A model generated the notes under the pieces. It was not told the DNA's origin. It searched no databases and saw nothing but the letters and a program-made list of their open reading frames with translations. The position numbers were made by a program, and so were the translations under genes. This document shows positions 7,254 through 14,015 of a stretch of 26,087 nucleotides of DNA, one piece after another (within the stretch, counting starts at the first letter, position 1; each line of letters begins with the position of its first letter). Source of the stretch: an uncultured Collinsella sp. (GTDB lineage: Bacteria; Actinomycetota; Coriobacteriia; Coriobacteriales; Coriobacteriaceae); contig UQVT01000006.1 in the NCBI GenBank assembly GCA_900544465.1, positions 1-26,087 on the forward strand, in the 5' to 3' direction.

Positions 7254-8366
7254 ATGGCAAAGGTAAAAATCAGCGACGTCGCGCGCGAGGCCGGGGTTTC
7301 GTTGGGCACGGTTTCCAACGCGCTCAACCACCCCGAAAAGCTGCGTCCCGAGACCCTCAAGCTCATTAACGAAACCATCAATCGACTGGGCTACCTGCCC
7401 AACCAAAGCGCTCGTCAGCTCGCGGGCGGCGCCACCAAGTCCTTTGGCCTGGTGCTCCCCCGTCTCGACCACGGCTTTTCACTCCAAATCGCCAGCGGCG
7501 CCCACAACGAGGCCCGCAAGCACGGCTACGACCTGCTCATCGCCAACGCCGATAACGACGATATTCTCGAGGACCATTACCTGCGCTACTTTATGGGCAC
7601 CCAGATGTCCGGCGTCATGGTTCAGCCCATGGCATCCCCCGACTGGCACCCCGCCCTGACCAAGATGCCCGTGCCGATCGTCCATCTGGACATCCATTGC
7701 TCCGAGCCCGGCTACTACGTGGCCGCCGACAACGAGGCACAAGGCCGCATCATCGCCGAGCTCGCCATCGCCCGCGGCGCGCACCATATTGTCGTCGTCG
7801 GCCGAGCAGCATTTATGCAACTCACCCTGCGCGTCCTTGGCATTCATAAGGCGCTCGCCCTACATCCCGATATCAAGATCGAAGTCATCGACGCCGGCGA
7901 ATGGAATACCGCCGCCGACGGCTACGGCATCGGCACCCAAATCGCCGCGCGCGCCGCCGACGAACGCCCCGATTTTGTCGTCGGCCTGACCGACGTGCTG
8001 GCCTCGGGCGTCATCTCGGCGCTGGTCGACAAAGGCATCGCCGTCCCCGGGCAAGTACGCGTAGCAGGTTGCGATGGCAACCCGCTCGCTTGGAGCGGAT
8101 CGGTCCCGCTCACTACGGTAGCGCCCCCGGGCTACGAGATTGGCCGCAAGGGCGTTCAATTGCTCATGGAGCAAATCGAGAACAAGGCCCCAGCAAAGAC
8201 CAAGCATATCCGCGTCGGCTCTACAGCGCGCACCGTCACCGCAGTCACCGCCGCCGAGGACATCAACCGCCAAGAACTGGTACGTCCGTTCCTGCTGGAA
8301 CGCGCCAGCACCCAGGCAAGCAGCCAGACCGACGCCACGGCCATCAACCTCGGTGCGTATCTATAG
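7254..8366 (+). CDS. LacI family transcriptional regulator
   Basis: Encodes 370 residues. The helix-turn-helix and hinge lie at about 4-60 (KISDVAREAGVSLGTVSNAL, then LGYLPNQSARQLAGG), followed by a periplasmic-binding-protein-like sensor domain ending near 330 (GIAVPGQVRVAGCDGNPLA and SVPLTTVAPPGYEIGRKGVQ). A 30-residue tail is longer than typical. The frame is open far upstream only because it runs antisense to glmS; the ATG at 7254 has AAGGGG upstream and begins with the canonical helix-turn-helix. The effector, presumably a sugar, cannot be read from sequence. The gene stands alone, divergent from glmS, with no obvious sugar operon adjoining, so it may regulate itself or distant genes. 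Confidence 0.92.
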   Translation: MAKVKISDVAREAGVSLGTVSNALNHPEKLRPETLKLINETINRLGYLPNQSARQLAGGATKSFGLVLPRLDHGFSLQIASGAHNEARKHGYDLLIANADNDDILEDHYLRYFMGTQMSGVMVQPMASPDWHPALTKMPVPIVHLDIHCSEPGYYVAADNEAQGRIIAELAIARGAHHIVVVGRAAFMQLTLRVLGIHKALALHPDIKIEVIDAGEWNTAADGYGIGTQIAARAADERPDFVVGLTDVLASGVISALVDKGIAVPGQVRVAGCDGNPLAWSGSVPLTTVAPPGYEIGRKGVQLLMEQIENKAPAKTKHIRVGSTARTVTAVTAAEDINRQELVRPFLLERASTQASSQTDATAINLGAYL

Positions 8367-8399
8367 CACGCCCGCAAGTATGCTAAGTCGCCGCTCAAG

Positions 8400-8433
8400 C
8401 AAAAGAGGCCCGACCATTGCCGGACCCCTTTTG
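8400..8433. terminator. Terminator between lacI-type gene and HAD gene
   Basis: CAAAAGAGGCCCG (8400-8412) pairs with CGGACCCCTTTTG (8421-8433), 11 of 13 positions, with an 8-base loop. The outer A and T runs supply a T tract in both directions, fitting two convergent genes. Confidence 0.75.
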
Positions 8434-8479
8434 TTTAAGCGCAAACGTAAGCAATTGCTCGTTTCAACGCCGCAATTTT

Positions 8480-9130
8480 CTAGCGCACAGTCTTGATTGC
8501 CGCCGCCAGGTCGAACAACGTATCGAGCACGGCCTCGCAGCCATCCACCACGTCCTGCGGCAGCGGCACAATATCGGGGACGGCAAAGACGTGGCAGCCG
8601 GCCGTGATGCCCGAGACGCAACCATTGCGCGAATCCTCGACCACGGCGCACTCCTCGGGGGCAAAGCCCGCACGCTCGCAGGCGAGCAGATACATCTCGG
8701 GGTCGGGCTTGCCGTGCACGACGTCCTCGCCACACGTTACCGTTTCAAACTTGTCAAAAAGACCGACCATCTTAAGGTTGCGCTCGACCGTAACGAGGCG
8801 CGACGACGTCGCTAGGCCCACGTGATAGCCCGCAGCTAGCAACTCGTCTAGGCACTCGGCGGCGCCGGCCTTAAGCTCCAGTTCGGTCTTGACCATCTCG
8901 TCGCGAATCTCCTTGTGGCGACGATAGATCGCCTCGGTGGTTTCGTGGCTGCCATAATGCTTATCGAGGATGTCCATAACATCGGGCAGCGTGCGGCCGA
9001 TAAACTGATGGATCAGCGCTTCATCAATCGCGAGCCCCAGCTCAGCGGCGCCTGCCTTCCAGGCCTTAATCCCCAAACGCTCGGTATCGACCAGCGTTCC
9101 ATCCATGTCAAAAATAACAGCCTTGATCAT
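8480..9130 (-). CDS. HAD superfamily (subfamily IA) phosphatase or beta-phosphoglucomutase-like
   Basis: Encodes 216 residues. Motif I is FDMDGTLVDTE, with nucleophile Asp8 and acid/base Asp10. Motif II is ATSSR, motif III the lysine of GKPDPEMYLLACERAG, and motif IV the acidic VVEDSRNG. A helical cap is inserted between motifs I and II, as in subfamily IA enzymes that hydrolyse sugar phosphates or interconvert glucose-1- and glucose-6-phosphate. The substrate cannot be chosen from sequence. The upstream extension of the frame (29 residues) is rejected because the ATG at 9130 has GGGGGA at five bases and begins exactly at motif I. Divergent from larE. Confidence 0.9.
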   Translation of the reverse strand: MIKAVIFDMDGTLVDTERLGIKAWKAGAAELGLAIDEALIHQFIGRTLPDVMDILDKHYGSHETTEAIYRRHKEIRDEMVKTELELKAGAAECLDELLAAGYHVGLATSSRLVTVERNLKMVGLFDKFETVTCGEDVVHGKPDPEMYLLACERAGFAPEECAVVEDSRNGCVSGITAGCHVFAVPDIVPLPQDVVDGCEAVLDTLFDLAAAIKTVR

Positions 9131-9303
9131 ATCGGTCCCCCATCGACTCTCGCTGTCGCGTTGCTGCAACTCTACCGCATTTGGCAACTTGTATATAACG
9201 TATATGCCATATTGCACTTTCGTTACACAGATAGAAGTCTTATGGCAAGTAACGCATTAGGATTATAGTTTTCGATCGAGTACTCAACGATAAGGATCGT
9301 TTC

Positions 9304-10182
9304 ATGATTTTAGACACCACGGCACCCGCAGAGGAGCTTCAAGACAAGCTATCGGCGCTCGAACAGCTGCTTTTGGCATACGGGCGCGTGGCTATCGGGT
9401 TTTCCGGCGGCGTTGACAGCAGCTTTTTGGCCGCCGTATGCGCCCGCATCATGCCTACCAATACCCTCCTCGTCCATCTCACCACGCCGCTCATCGGCAC
9501 GCCCGAGCAGGCTTCGTTTGAGCGGTCCGTTGATGGACAAGCCAATGAAGGGGCACATTTTAAGCTCCCCGTGCTCAATCTTTCGGTGGATCAGCTGCAG
9601 CTCCCCCAAGTAGCCTGCAACGATGCTAATCGCTGCTACCACTGCAAGCACGCCGGCTTTACCGCCATCGTCAACCACGCCAAGTCGCTCGGCTTTCCCA
9701 CCGTCATCGATGGCAGCAATGCAAGCGATCGCGGTGACTACCGCCCCGGCATGCGCGCGGCAGAAGAGCTCGGCGTACGCTCACCCCTTATGGAGGTCGG
9801 CTTTACCAAGGACGAAGAGCGCGAGCTGCTGCGCGCATGGGGCTATCCCGTTTGGAACCTACCGGCGGGAGCATGTCTTGCCACCCGCGTCCCCACGGGC
9901 GAGGAGCTTACGCGCGAGAAAGTCGATTTAATCCGCGCCTGCGAGGATTACCTGCACGATCTTGATCTGGCACAGGTACGCGCGCGCTTGGTTGGCGGCT
10001 GCATGCATATCGAGGCCGCACCCGCAGATGTCGCCAAGATTGCCACCCTCGGCGGTGCCGCCGTCGACGACAAGGGCAAGACCCTGCTGCCCGCCGCCAT
10101 CGAGTCCGCGCTGCGCGAGCTGGGCTGCGACCATATCTCCCCCGAGGTCACCCCCTACATTCACGGCAACATGAACCTTTAG
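9304..10182 (+). CDS. larE: ATP-dependent sacrificial sulfur transferase LarE
   Basis: Encodes 292 residues of the PP-loop family. LarE adenylates a carboxylate of the nicotinic acid-derived precursor and donates sulfur to it, building the nickel-pincer cofactor of lactate racemase and related enzymes. The PP-loop SGGVDSSFL is at 34-42. RCYHCK (110-115) is the typical second motif. CLATRVPTGE begins at Cys191, which aligns with the sacrificial cysteine (Cys176 in the Lactobacillus plantarum enzyme). The start has AAGGAT at seven bases. LarA, LarB and LarC are not in the window, so the gene is an orphan here; the partner genes may lie elsewhere, or the protein may serve another sulfur transfer. 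Confidence 0.92.
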   Translation: MILDTTAPAEELQDKLSALEQLLLAYGRVAIGFSGGVDSSFLAAVCARIMPTNTLLVHLTTPLIGTPEQASFERSVDGQANEGAHFKLPVLNLSVDQLQLPQVACNDANRCYHCKHAGFTAIVNHAKSLGFPTVIDGSNASDRGDYRPGMRAAEELGVRSPLMEVGFTKDEERELLRAWGYPVWNLPAGACLATRVPTGEELTREKVDLIRACEDYLHDLDLAQVRARLVGGCMHIEAAPADVAKIATLGGAAVDDKGKTLLPAAIESALRELGCDHISPEVTPYIHGNMNL

Positions 10183-10209
10183 GTTACGCCGTTTTACAAA
10201 CGGCGTAAC
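10183..10209 (+). terminator. Terminator of larE
   Basis: GTTACGCCGTTT (10183-10194) and its exact complement at 10198-10209 around a 3-base loop, beginning right after the larE stop codon. There is no long T tract after it. Confidence 0.7.
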
Positions 10210-10222
10210 TGCTCGGCGCTGC

Positions 10223-10322
10223 GCGGGCTCCGGACACGGCAATCTGACGTTCAACTTCACGGGCGCGACCAAAAGGTCAGCGCCCGCTTGTTTCACGTCA
10301 CCTTACCGCACCCGGAGCCCGC
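10223..10322 (-). ncRNA. Candidate structured RNA, about 100-nt rod, minus strand
   Basis: Nested pairing: 10223-10233 with 10312-10322 (11 bp), 10234-10242 with 10303-10311 (9 bp), a 2x2 loop, 10245-10250 with 10295-10300 (6 bp), a 9x8 internal loop, 10260-10266 with 10280-10286 (7 bp), a one-base bulge, 10267-10270 with 10275-10278 (4 bp), and a four-base loop. All four A-C or C-A mismatches on the plus strand become G-U wobbles on the minus strand, so the selected molecule is probably a leftward RNA. It matches no RNA family I know. I see no clear promoter on its 5' side (10323-10356). Confidence 0.55.
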
Positions 10323-10356
10323 TCGCTCACATATGCTCAACCTGGACTGCGTTAAC

Positions 10357-10399
10357 TGACCTGTCAATAAGGGACAGGTTTGTTTTGGCAGGTTTTATC
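10357..10399 (+). repeat. Dispersed palindromic repeat, copy C
   Basis: Core GGGACAGGTTTGTTTTGGCA and tail GGTTTTATC as in copy A, one base different in the core; the left arm is diverged (ACCTGTCAATA). Similarity extends past 10399 into TGGGAAAA, shared with copy D. Confidence 0.8.
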
Positions 10400-10423
10400 T
10401 TGGGAAAATATCGCGAGGCAGTC

Positions 10424-10466
10424 GCCCCTCTAGCACCCATCAAACTTCGAGAGACGATAGAGGGGC
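10424..10466 (-). terminator. Hairpin downstream of the winged-helix remnant
   Basis: GCCCCTCTA (10424-10432) and TAGAGGGGC (10458-10466), a perfect 9-bp stem, 14 bases past the stop codon of the leftward remnant. Probably the old terminator of that gene. Confidence 0.5.
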
Positions 10467-10479
10467 AATTCGGCTGCAT

Positions 10480-10593
10480 CTACTTCTTCCGATAGCGGCG
10501 GTTGCGGCTCGTCGATGAACCCATTACTTCGATGAGCCCTTTATCCGTCATTTTTGGCAGATGGTAGCTGACGGACGAATTTTGGCATTCCGT
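10480..10593 (-). pseudogene. 3' remnant of a winged-helix domain protein
   Basis: Leftward frame of 37 codons and a stop, containing SSVSYHLPKMTDKGLIEVMG and then a basic tail (SSTSRNRRYRKK). This is the recognition helix and wing of a winged helix-turn-helix, of the kind found at the C-terminus of Fic, AAA_4/Schlafen-like or MarR/ArsR-like proteins. No start codon, ribosome site or upstream domain is present: the frame runs into the palindromic cluster at 10594 and meets a stop at about 10614. It therefore looks like the end of a larger gene whose body has been lost. The parent family is uncertain. Confidence 0.6.
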
Positions 10594-10762
10594 CTCTCTA
10601 AAACAAGGCGCTTATCTCTCTAACTTTAGAGAGATAAGCGCCTTGTTTTAGAGAGGCATTAAGAGAGATGTATCGAATTCGCTGCTAGATTGCCTAATGC
10701 TATCTCTCTAACCAACCTTCTCTTTAGAGAGACATTTAGAGAGATGAGCGCGACCTCTCTAA
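10593..10762. repeat. Cluster of TTAGAGAGA motifs with a perfect 30-bp palindrome
   Basis: The 9-mer TTAGAGAGA or its complement occurs exactly at 10593, 10615, 10626, 10703, 10724 and 10736, with one-mismatch copies at 10648 and 10754. Within it, 10594-10623 and 10626-10655 are exact inverted copies with only two bases between them. Copies occur in both orientations at irregular spacing, unlike a CRISPR. Only short frames with stops are seen. Possible meanings are a multi-site operator, a MITE-like insertion, or expansion of a repeat in a decaying gene. Confidence 0.8.
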
Positions 10763-10834
10763 TCAAGGGCTCCACTCTTTAAGGTGCACACTTCCTAACC
10801 GTGCCCTAAGTTGCGGTGAAATAACTCACGATTA

Positions 10835-10875
10835 GCCTGCCAAAAAGGGATAGGTTTATTTTGGCAGGTTTTATC
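10835..10875 (+). repeat. Dispersed palindromic repeat, copy D
   Basis: Arms CCTGCCAAAA (10836-10845) and TTTTGGCAGG (10859-10868), core GGGATAGGTTTA, and tail TTTTATCTGGGGAAACGC. It has the same orientation as copy C; together they bracket the remnant and TTAGAGAGA cluster. Confidence 0.85.
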
Positions 10876-10890
10876 TGGGGAAACGCAAAC

Positions 10891-10923
10891 AGGGCCGCGA
10901 CACCTATATGGCGTCGCGGCCCT
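10891..10923. terminator. Terminator of the PTS operon (bidirectional)
   Basis: AGGGCCGCGAC (10891-10901) and its exact complement at 10913-10923 around an 11-base loop, followed by TTTTCCTT on the plus strand; the leftward side continues GTTTGCGTTTCC. It lies 43 bases beyond the EIIA stop, where the leftward operon should end. Confidence 0.75.
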
Positions 10924-10965
10924 TTTCCTTGGAGAAGGATCGATTGATTGAACGGGATGACCGTC

Positions 10966-11418
10966 CTAGTCTTCGAGTCCGCTATTGATGAGCTCCGCAA
11001 TCTCAACGGGATCGGTGCTCGCGCGCACCTTGTCGCGGAAGCCGGCGTCCATCAGCATTACGGCAGCCTTGGAGAGCAGGCGCAGATGCGTGGTTCCAGC
11101 CTCGCCGGCAGGCACGTACAGCGCGAGCGCAACATCGACGGGCACCCCATCGAAGCTCGGCCATTCAACGGGCTCGGTCAGTTTAAGCACGGCTACGCCC
11201 GGCGTGTGGATCGCGTCGCTTTTGGCATGCGGAACGGCAAAACCGGCGACAAGGCCGGTCTCGGCCTCGTTCTCGCGAGCAATGAAGGCGGCCTCTACGG
11301 CAGATGCGTCATCGGCAAAGCCGAGCTCGATGGCCTGCTCGGACAAATAATGTAGGGCGTCCTCGCGCGAGGCGGCGGTATACCCGATTGTCACTTGGTT
11401 GGCAGATACAAATCCCAT
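10966..11418 (-). CDS. PTS fructose-family EIIA component
   Basis: A cytoplasmic 150-residue PTS EIIA domain, fructose-mannitol type. It takes phosphate from HPr and passes it to EIIB. The phosphorylated histidine is His64 in GFAVPHAKSDAI; the rest matches the domain (AVLKLTEPVEWPSFDG, then LRLLSKAAVMLMD). It starts at an ATG with AAGGAAGG seven bases upstream, only 11 bases after the transketolase stop, so it is co-transcribed as the last gene of the operon. It supplies the EIIA function missing from the EIIBC protein at the other end. No HPr or EI gene is in the window, so general PTS proteins must come from elsewhere. Confidence 0.93.
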   Translation of the reverse strand: MGFVSANQVTIGYTAASREDALHYLSEQAIELGFADDASAVEAAFIARENEAETGLVAGFAVPHAKSDAIHTPGVAVLKLTEPVEWPSFDGVPVDVALALYVPAGEAGTTHLRLLSKAAVMLMDAGFRDKVRASTDPVEIAELINSGLED

Positions 11419-11429
11419 GGAAACCTTCC

Positions 11430-12368
11430 TTACAACACGGACCTGACCGCAGCTTCGATGCCGTCGGCGTCCAAACCGTACTTGTGCAGCAAATCGACCG
11501 CAGGGCCGGACTCGCCATACACATCGCGCACGCCGACGCGACGCATCGGCGCCGGATGCTGCTCCGCGAGCACCGAGGCCACGGCCTCGCCAAGACCACC
11601 GATAATCGAATGCTCCTCGGCAGTGACCACACGACCGGTCTTCTTGGCGCTGGCAACCACCAGGCGCTCATCAAGCGGCTTGATCGTGTGCATATTGATG
11701 ACCTCGGCATCGATACCATCGGCAGCGAGCGCCTCGGCAGCCTCAAGCGCCTCGGCGACCATAAGGCCACAAGCGATGATGGTCACATCGGACCCCTCGC
11801 GCACGACCACGCCGCGACCAATCTTGAACTCATAGTCCTCGTGATCGTTAATGACCGGCGTTGCCAGGCGTCCGAAGCGCATGTAGACCGGTCCCTCAAA
11901 CTCATAGGCGGCGCGCACGCAAGCGCGAGCCTCGATGTCATCGGCGGGAACGATTACCGTCATACCCGGGATCGTGCGCATGAGCGCGATGTCCTCGCAG
12001 CACTGATGCGTGGCGCCGTCTTCACCGACCGAGATACCCGCATGCGTGGCACCGATTTTGACGTTGAGGTGCGGATAGCCAATGGAATTACGCACTTGTT
12101 CGTACGCGCGGCCGGCGGCGAACATGGCAAAGGTGCTCGCAAAGGCGACGTGGCCCGTGGTCGCAATGCCGGCGGCGAGCCCCATCAAGTTGCTCTCGGC
12201 AATGCCGGCATCGTAGAAGCGCTCAGGGTGCGCAGCCTTAAACTTACCCGTCTGCGTAGCGGCAGCCAGGTCGGCATCGAGCACTACAAAGTCATCGTGC
12301 TCATTGCCCAGCTCGACGAGCGCCTCGCCGTAGCTTACGCGCGTGGCGACTTTTTTGACCTCTGCCAT
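11430..12368 (-). CDS. Transketolase, C-terminal (pyrimidine-binding) subunit
   Basis: A 312-residue second half of a split transketolase, covering the Pyr and C-terminal domains. With the N-terminal subunit it forms a TPP enzyme that moves two-carbon units between ketose and aldose phosphates in the pentose phosphate pathway. The catalytic TPP-activating glutamate is Glu58 in DAGIAESNLMGLAAG. THAGISVGEDGATHQCCEDIA and PGMTVIVPAD are standard transketolase motifs. Its ATG overlaps the stop of the N-terminal subunit (TAATG), indicating translational coupling and equal dosage. A homologous split arrangement exists in 1-deoxyxylulose-5-phosphate synthase-like and pyruvate dehydrogenase E1 pairs, but the motifs here fit transketolase better. 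Confidence 0.93.
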   Translation of the reverse strand: MAEVKKVATRVSYGEALVELGNEHDDFVVLDADLAAATQTGKFKAAHPERFYDAGIAESNLMGLAAGIATTGHVAFASTFAMFAAGRAYEQVRNSIGYPHLNVKIGATHAGISVGEDGATHQCCEDIALMRTIPGMTVIVPADDIEARACVRAAYEFEGPVYMRFGRLATPVINDHEDYEFKIGRGVVVREGSDVTIIACGLMVAEALEAAEALAADGIDAEVINMHTIKPLDERLVVASAKKTGRVVTAEEHSIIGGLGEAVASVLAEQHPAPMRRVGVRDVYGESGPAVDLLHKYGLDADGIEAAVRSVL

Positions 12369-13198
12369 TAGAGCTCCTCTCCTGCTGCCGCAAGCTCGGC
12401 CATGGCCTGCTCAAACTGTTCATCGTTGGGCGCCTTGCCATGCCAGCCAACCTGGTTCTCCATAAAGGAGACGCCTTTGCCCTTCACCGTCTCGGCGATG
12501 ATAGCGACGGGCACGCCGGTCACCTCACGAGCCTCGGCGAAAGCCGCCTCAATCTGTGTCATGTCGTTGCCATCGGCTAGCTCTATCACATGCCACTTAA
12601 AGGCGCGGAACTTGTCAGCGAGCGGCATCGCCGAGTTGACCTCATCGATCGTGCCGTCAATCTGCAAGCCGTTGTGGTCGACGACGGCAACAAGATTGTC
12701 GAGCGCATGGTTGCCGGCAAACATGGCCGCCTCCCACACCTGGCCCTCCTCGCACTCACCGTCGCCCAGCAACGTGTAGACACGGTAGCCGTCGCCCCAG
12801 TGCTTAGCGGCAAGCGCCATTCCAACTGCAGCAGAGATGCCCTGACCGAGCGATCCGGTGGACATATCGATGCCCGGGGTGTCGTTCATGTTGGGATGGC
12901 CCTGCAGTCGGCTGCCAATATGGCGGAGCGTCTCGAGCTCTTCGACGGGAAAATAGCCGCGATTTGCCAACACCGAATACAGGCCCGGTGCCGCGTGACC
13001 CTTGGAGAGCACAAAGCGATCGCGATCGGCCTTGTGAGGGTCGGCAGGATCGATATTCATTTCCTCAAAGTACAGATACGTCATGATGTCGGCAGCACCG
13101 AGCGATCCACCCGGATGTCCCGACTTGGCCGCGTGAACCGCAGTCACGACACCCTTCCTGACCTCATTGGCGACCTTCGCCAGCTCCTGGTTGGTCAT
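12368..13198 (-). CDS. Transketolase, N-terminal (TPP diphosphate-binding) subunit
   Basis: A 276-residue first half of a split transketolase. SGHPGGSLGAADIMTYLYF (26-44) holds the substrate and cofactor histidine, SKGHAAPGLY follows at about 65, and the TPP-Mg motif runs from GDGE (145-148) to Asn176 (VVDHN). The start at 13198 has GAGAGGAAT upstream; the longer frame runs through a hairpin. It overlaps the next gene by one base. Placed after transaldolase and a GatZ-like protein, it suggests that the imported sugar phosphate is routed into transketolase and transaldolase chemistry. The pair may be dedicated to this pathway and not the housekeeping enzyme; I cannot tell whether another transketolase exists in the genome. 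Confidence 0.93.
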   Translation of the reverse strand: MTNQELAKVANEVRKGVVTAVHAAKSGHPGGSLGAADIMTYLYFEEMNIDPADPHKADRDRFVLSKGHAAPGLYSVLANRGYFPVEELETLRHIGSRLQGHPNMNDTPGIDMSTGSLGQGISAAVGMALAAKHWGDGYRVYTLLGDGECEEGQVWEAAMFAGNHALDNLVAVVDHNGLQIDGTIDEVNSAMPLADKFRAFKWHVIELADGNDMTQIEAAFAEAREVTGVPVAIIAETVKGKGVSFMENQVGWHGKAPNDEQFEQAMAELAAAGEEL

Positions 13199-13221
13199 AC
13201 GAATTCCTCTCTTGAGAACAA

Positions 13222-13250
13222 CCCCGACACCGGATGACGCGATGCCGGGG
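13222..13250 (-). terminator. Intercistronic hairpin between transaldolase and transketolase genes
   Basis: CCCCGACAC (13222-13230) against ATGCCGGGG (13242-13250): seven Watson-Crick pairs and two pairs that are G-U wobbles in the leftward transcript. It sits in the 63-base gap before the transketolase start. No T tract follows, so partial attenuation or mRNA stabilisation is more likely than full termination. Confidence 0.45.
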
Positions 13251-13261
13251 CGATCCACTCG

Positions 13262-13945
13262 TTAAGCCTGAGCGACGACCTTCTGCCAGTCAGCCTCAAA
13301 AGAGGCGAGGCCCTGGTCGGTCAGCGGGTGATGCAGGCACTTCTTGAGAGCGGCCATGGGCACGGTCGCGATGTCGGCGCCAAGAAGAGCCGCCTGGGTC
13401 ACGTGGTTGGGCGTGCGGACCGAAGCGGTGATGATCTCGACAGTGTCGTCGACGTTCTTGCCGGTCCAGTCATAGTTCTTGATGCAGGTCACGACATTGT
13501 CGAGCTGCGAGATGCCGTCCTCGGCGATGTCGTCAAAGCGGCCGACAAACGGGCTGATGTAGCGGGCACCGGCGTTGGCGGCCATCAGGGCCTGCGTCGG
13601 CGAGAAAACGAGCGTCATGTTGACACGCACGCCCGCATCGGCCAGCGCGCGGCAGGCGGCGAGGCCGGCCTCGCAGACGGGGAGCTTGACCACGATGTTG
13701 GGGGCGAGGGCGGCAAGGCGCTTGCCCTCCTCGATCATGCCCTCGGCCGTGGTGGCGGTAGACTCGGCGGACACGGGCAGGCCCTCGCAGAGCTCGGCGA
13801 TCTTGAGCATATGGGGCTCAAAGTCGGCAAGCTTACCGCCGGTCTTGGCGTACAGGGACGGGTTGGTGGTAACACCGGCCAGGCAGCCCCAGCTCTTGGC
13901 CTCGGCGATCTCGTCCAGATTGGCAGTATCGATAAAGAACTTCAT
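13262..13945 (-). CDS. Small transaldolase (TalC/FSA-like family)
   Basis: A 227-residue TIM-barrel class I aldolase. The Schiff-base lysine is Lys87 in NIVVKLPV; GVTTNPSLYAKTGG (24-37) and ATTAEGM are family motifs. Transaldolase transfers dihydroxyacetone from fructose-6-phosphate or sedoheptulose-7-phosphate. The related fructose-6-phosphate aldolase (FSA) has Gln59 and Tyr131 in the active site, where transaldolases have Glu and Phe. Here the equivalents are Glu61 (SAEST) and Phe133 (SPFVGR), so transaldolase activity is favoured. The ATG at 13945 has GAAGGAG upstream; an upstream ATG adds nine unrelated residues and is rejected. Third gene of the operon, between the GatZ-like gene and the transketolase pair. 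Confidence 0.9.
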   Translation of the reverse strand: MKFFIDTANLDEIAEAKSWGCLAGVTTNPSLYAKTGGKLADFEPHMLKIAELCEGLPVSAESTATTAEGMIEEGKRLAALAPNIVVKLPVCEAGLAACRALADAGVRVNMTLVFSPTQALMAANAGARYISPFVGRFDDIAEDGISQLDNVVTCIKNYDWTGKNVDDTVEIITASVRTPNHVTQAALLGADIATVPMAALKKCLHHPLTDQGLASFEADWQKVVAQA

Positions 13946-13982
13946 GGTGCAAACTCCTTCGAAGGAATCCAAAACTCAAAAA

Positions 13983-14013
13983 ATAGGACAAAGGGGATGT
14001 CCCTTTGTCCTAT
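13983..14013. repeat. Intercistronic hairpin, REP-like
   Basis: ATAGGACAAAGGG (13983-13995) and its exact complement at 14001-14013 around a 5-base loop, a 13-bp perfect stem whose loop junction reads GGGGATGTCCC. It is similar in style to the hairpin at 867-901. It lies inside the PTS operon, between the GatZ-like and transaldolase genes. Confidence 0.6.
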
Positions 14014-14015
14014 GT

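Noticed and set aside
10593..10762. CRISPR array
   Set aside because: The repeated unit is only nine bases, occurs in both orientations with irregular spacing, and has no unique equal-length spacers.
10653..10790. Short leftward frame with a GTG start, about 43 codons
   Set aside because: It runs through the TTAGAGAGA repeats, lacks a ribosome site and known motifs, and stops before the winged-helix remnant; treated as part of the repeat cluster.
10948..11355. Rightward frame of 135 codons
   Set aside because: Antisense to the EIIA gene, which has clear motifs and a strong ribosome site.
13262..13945. Call as fructose-6-phosphate aldolase (fsa)
   Set aside because: The two diagnostic active-site positions carry Glu and Phe, the transaldolase states.
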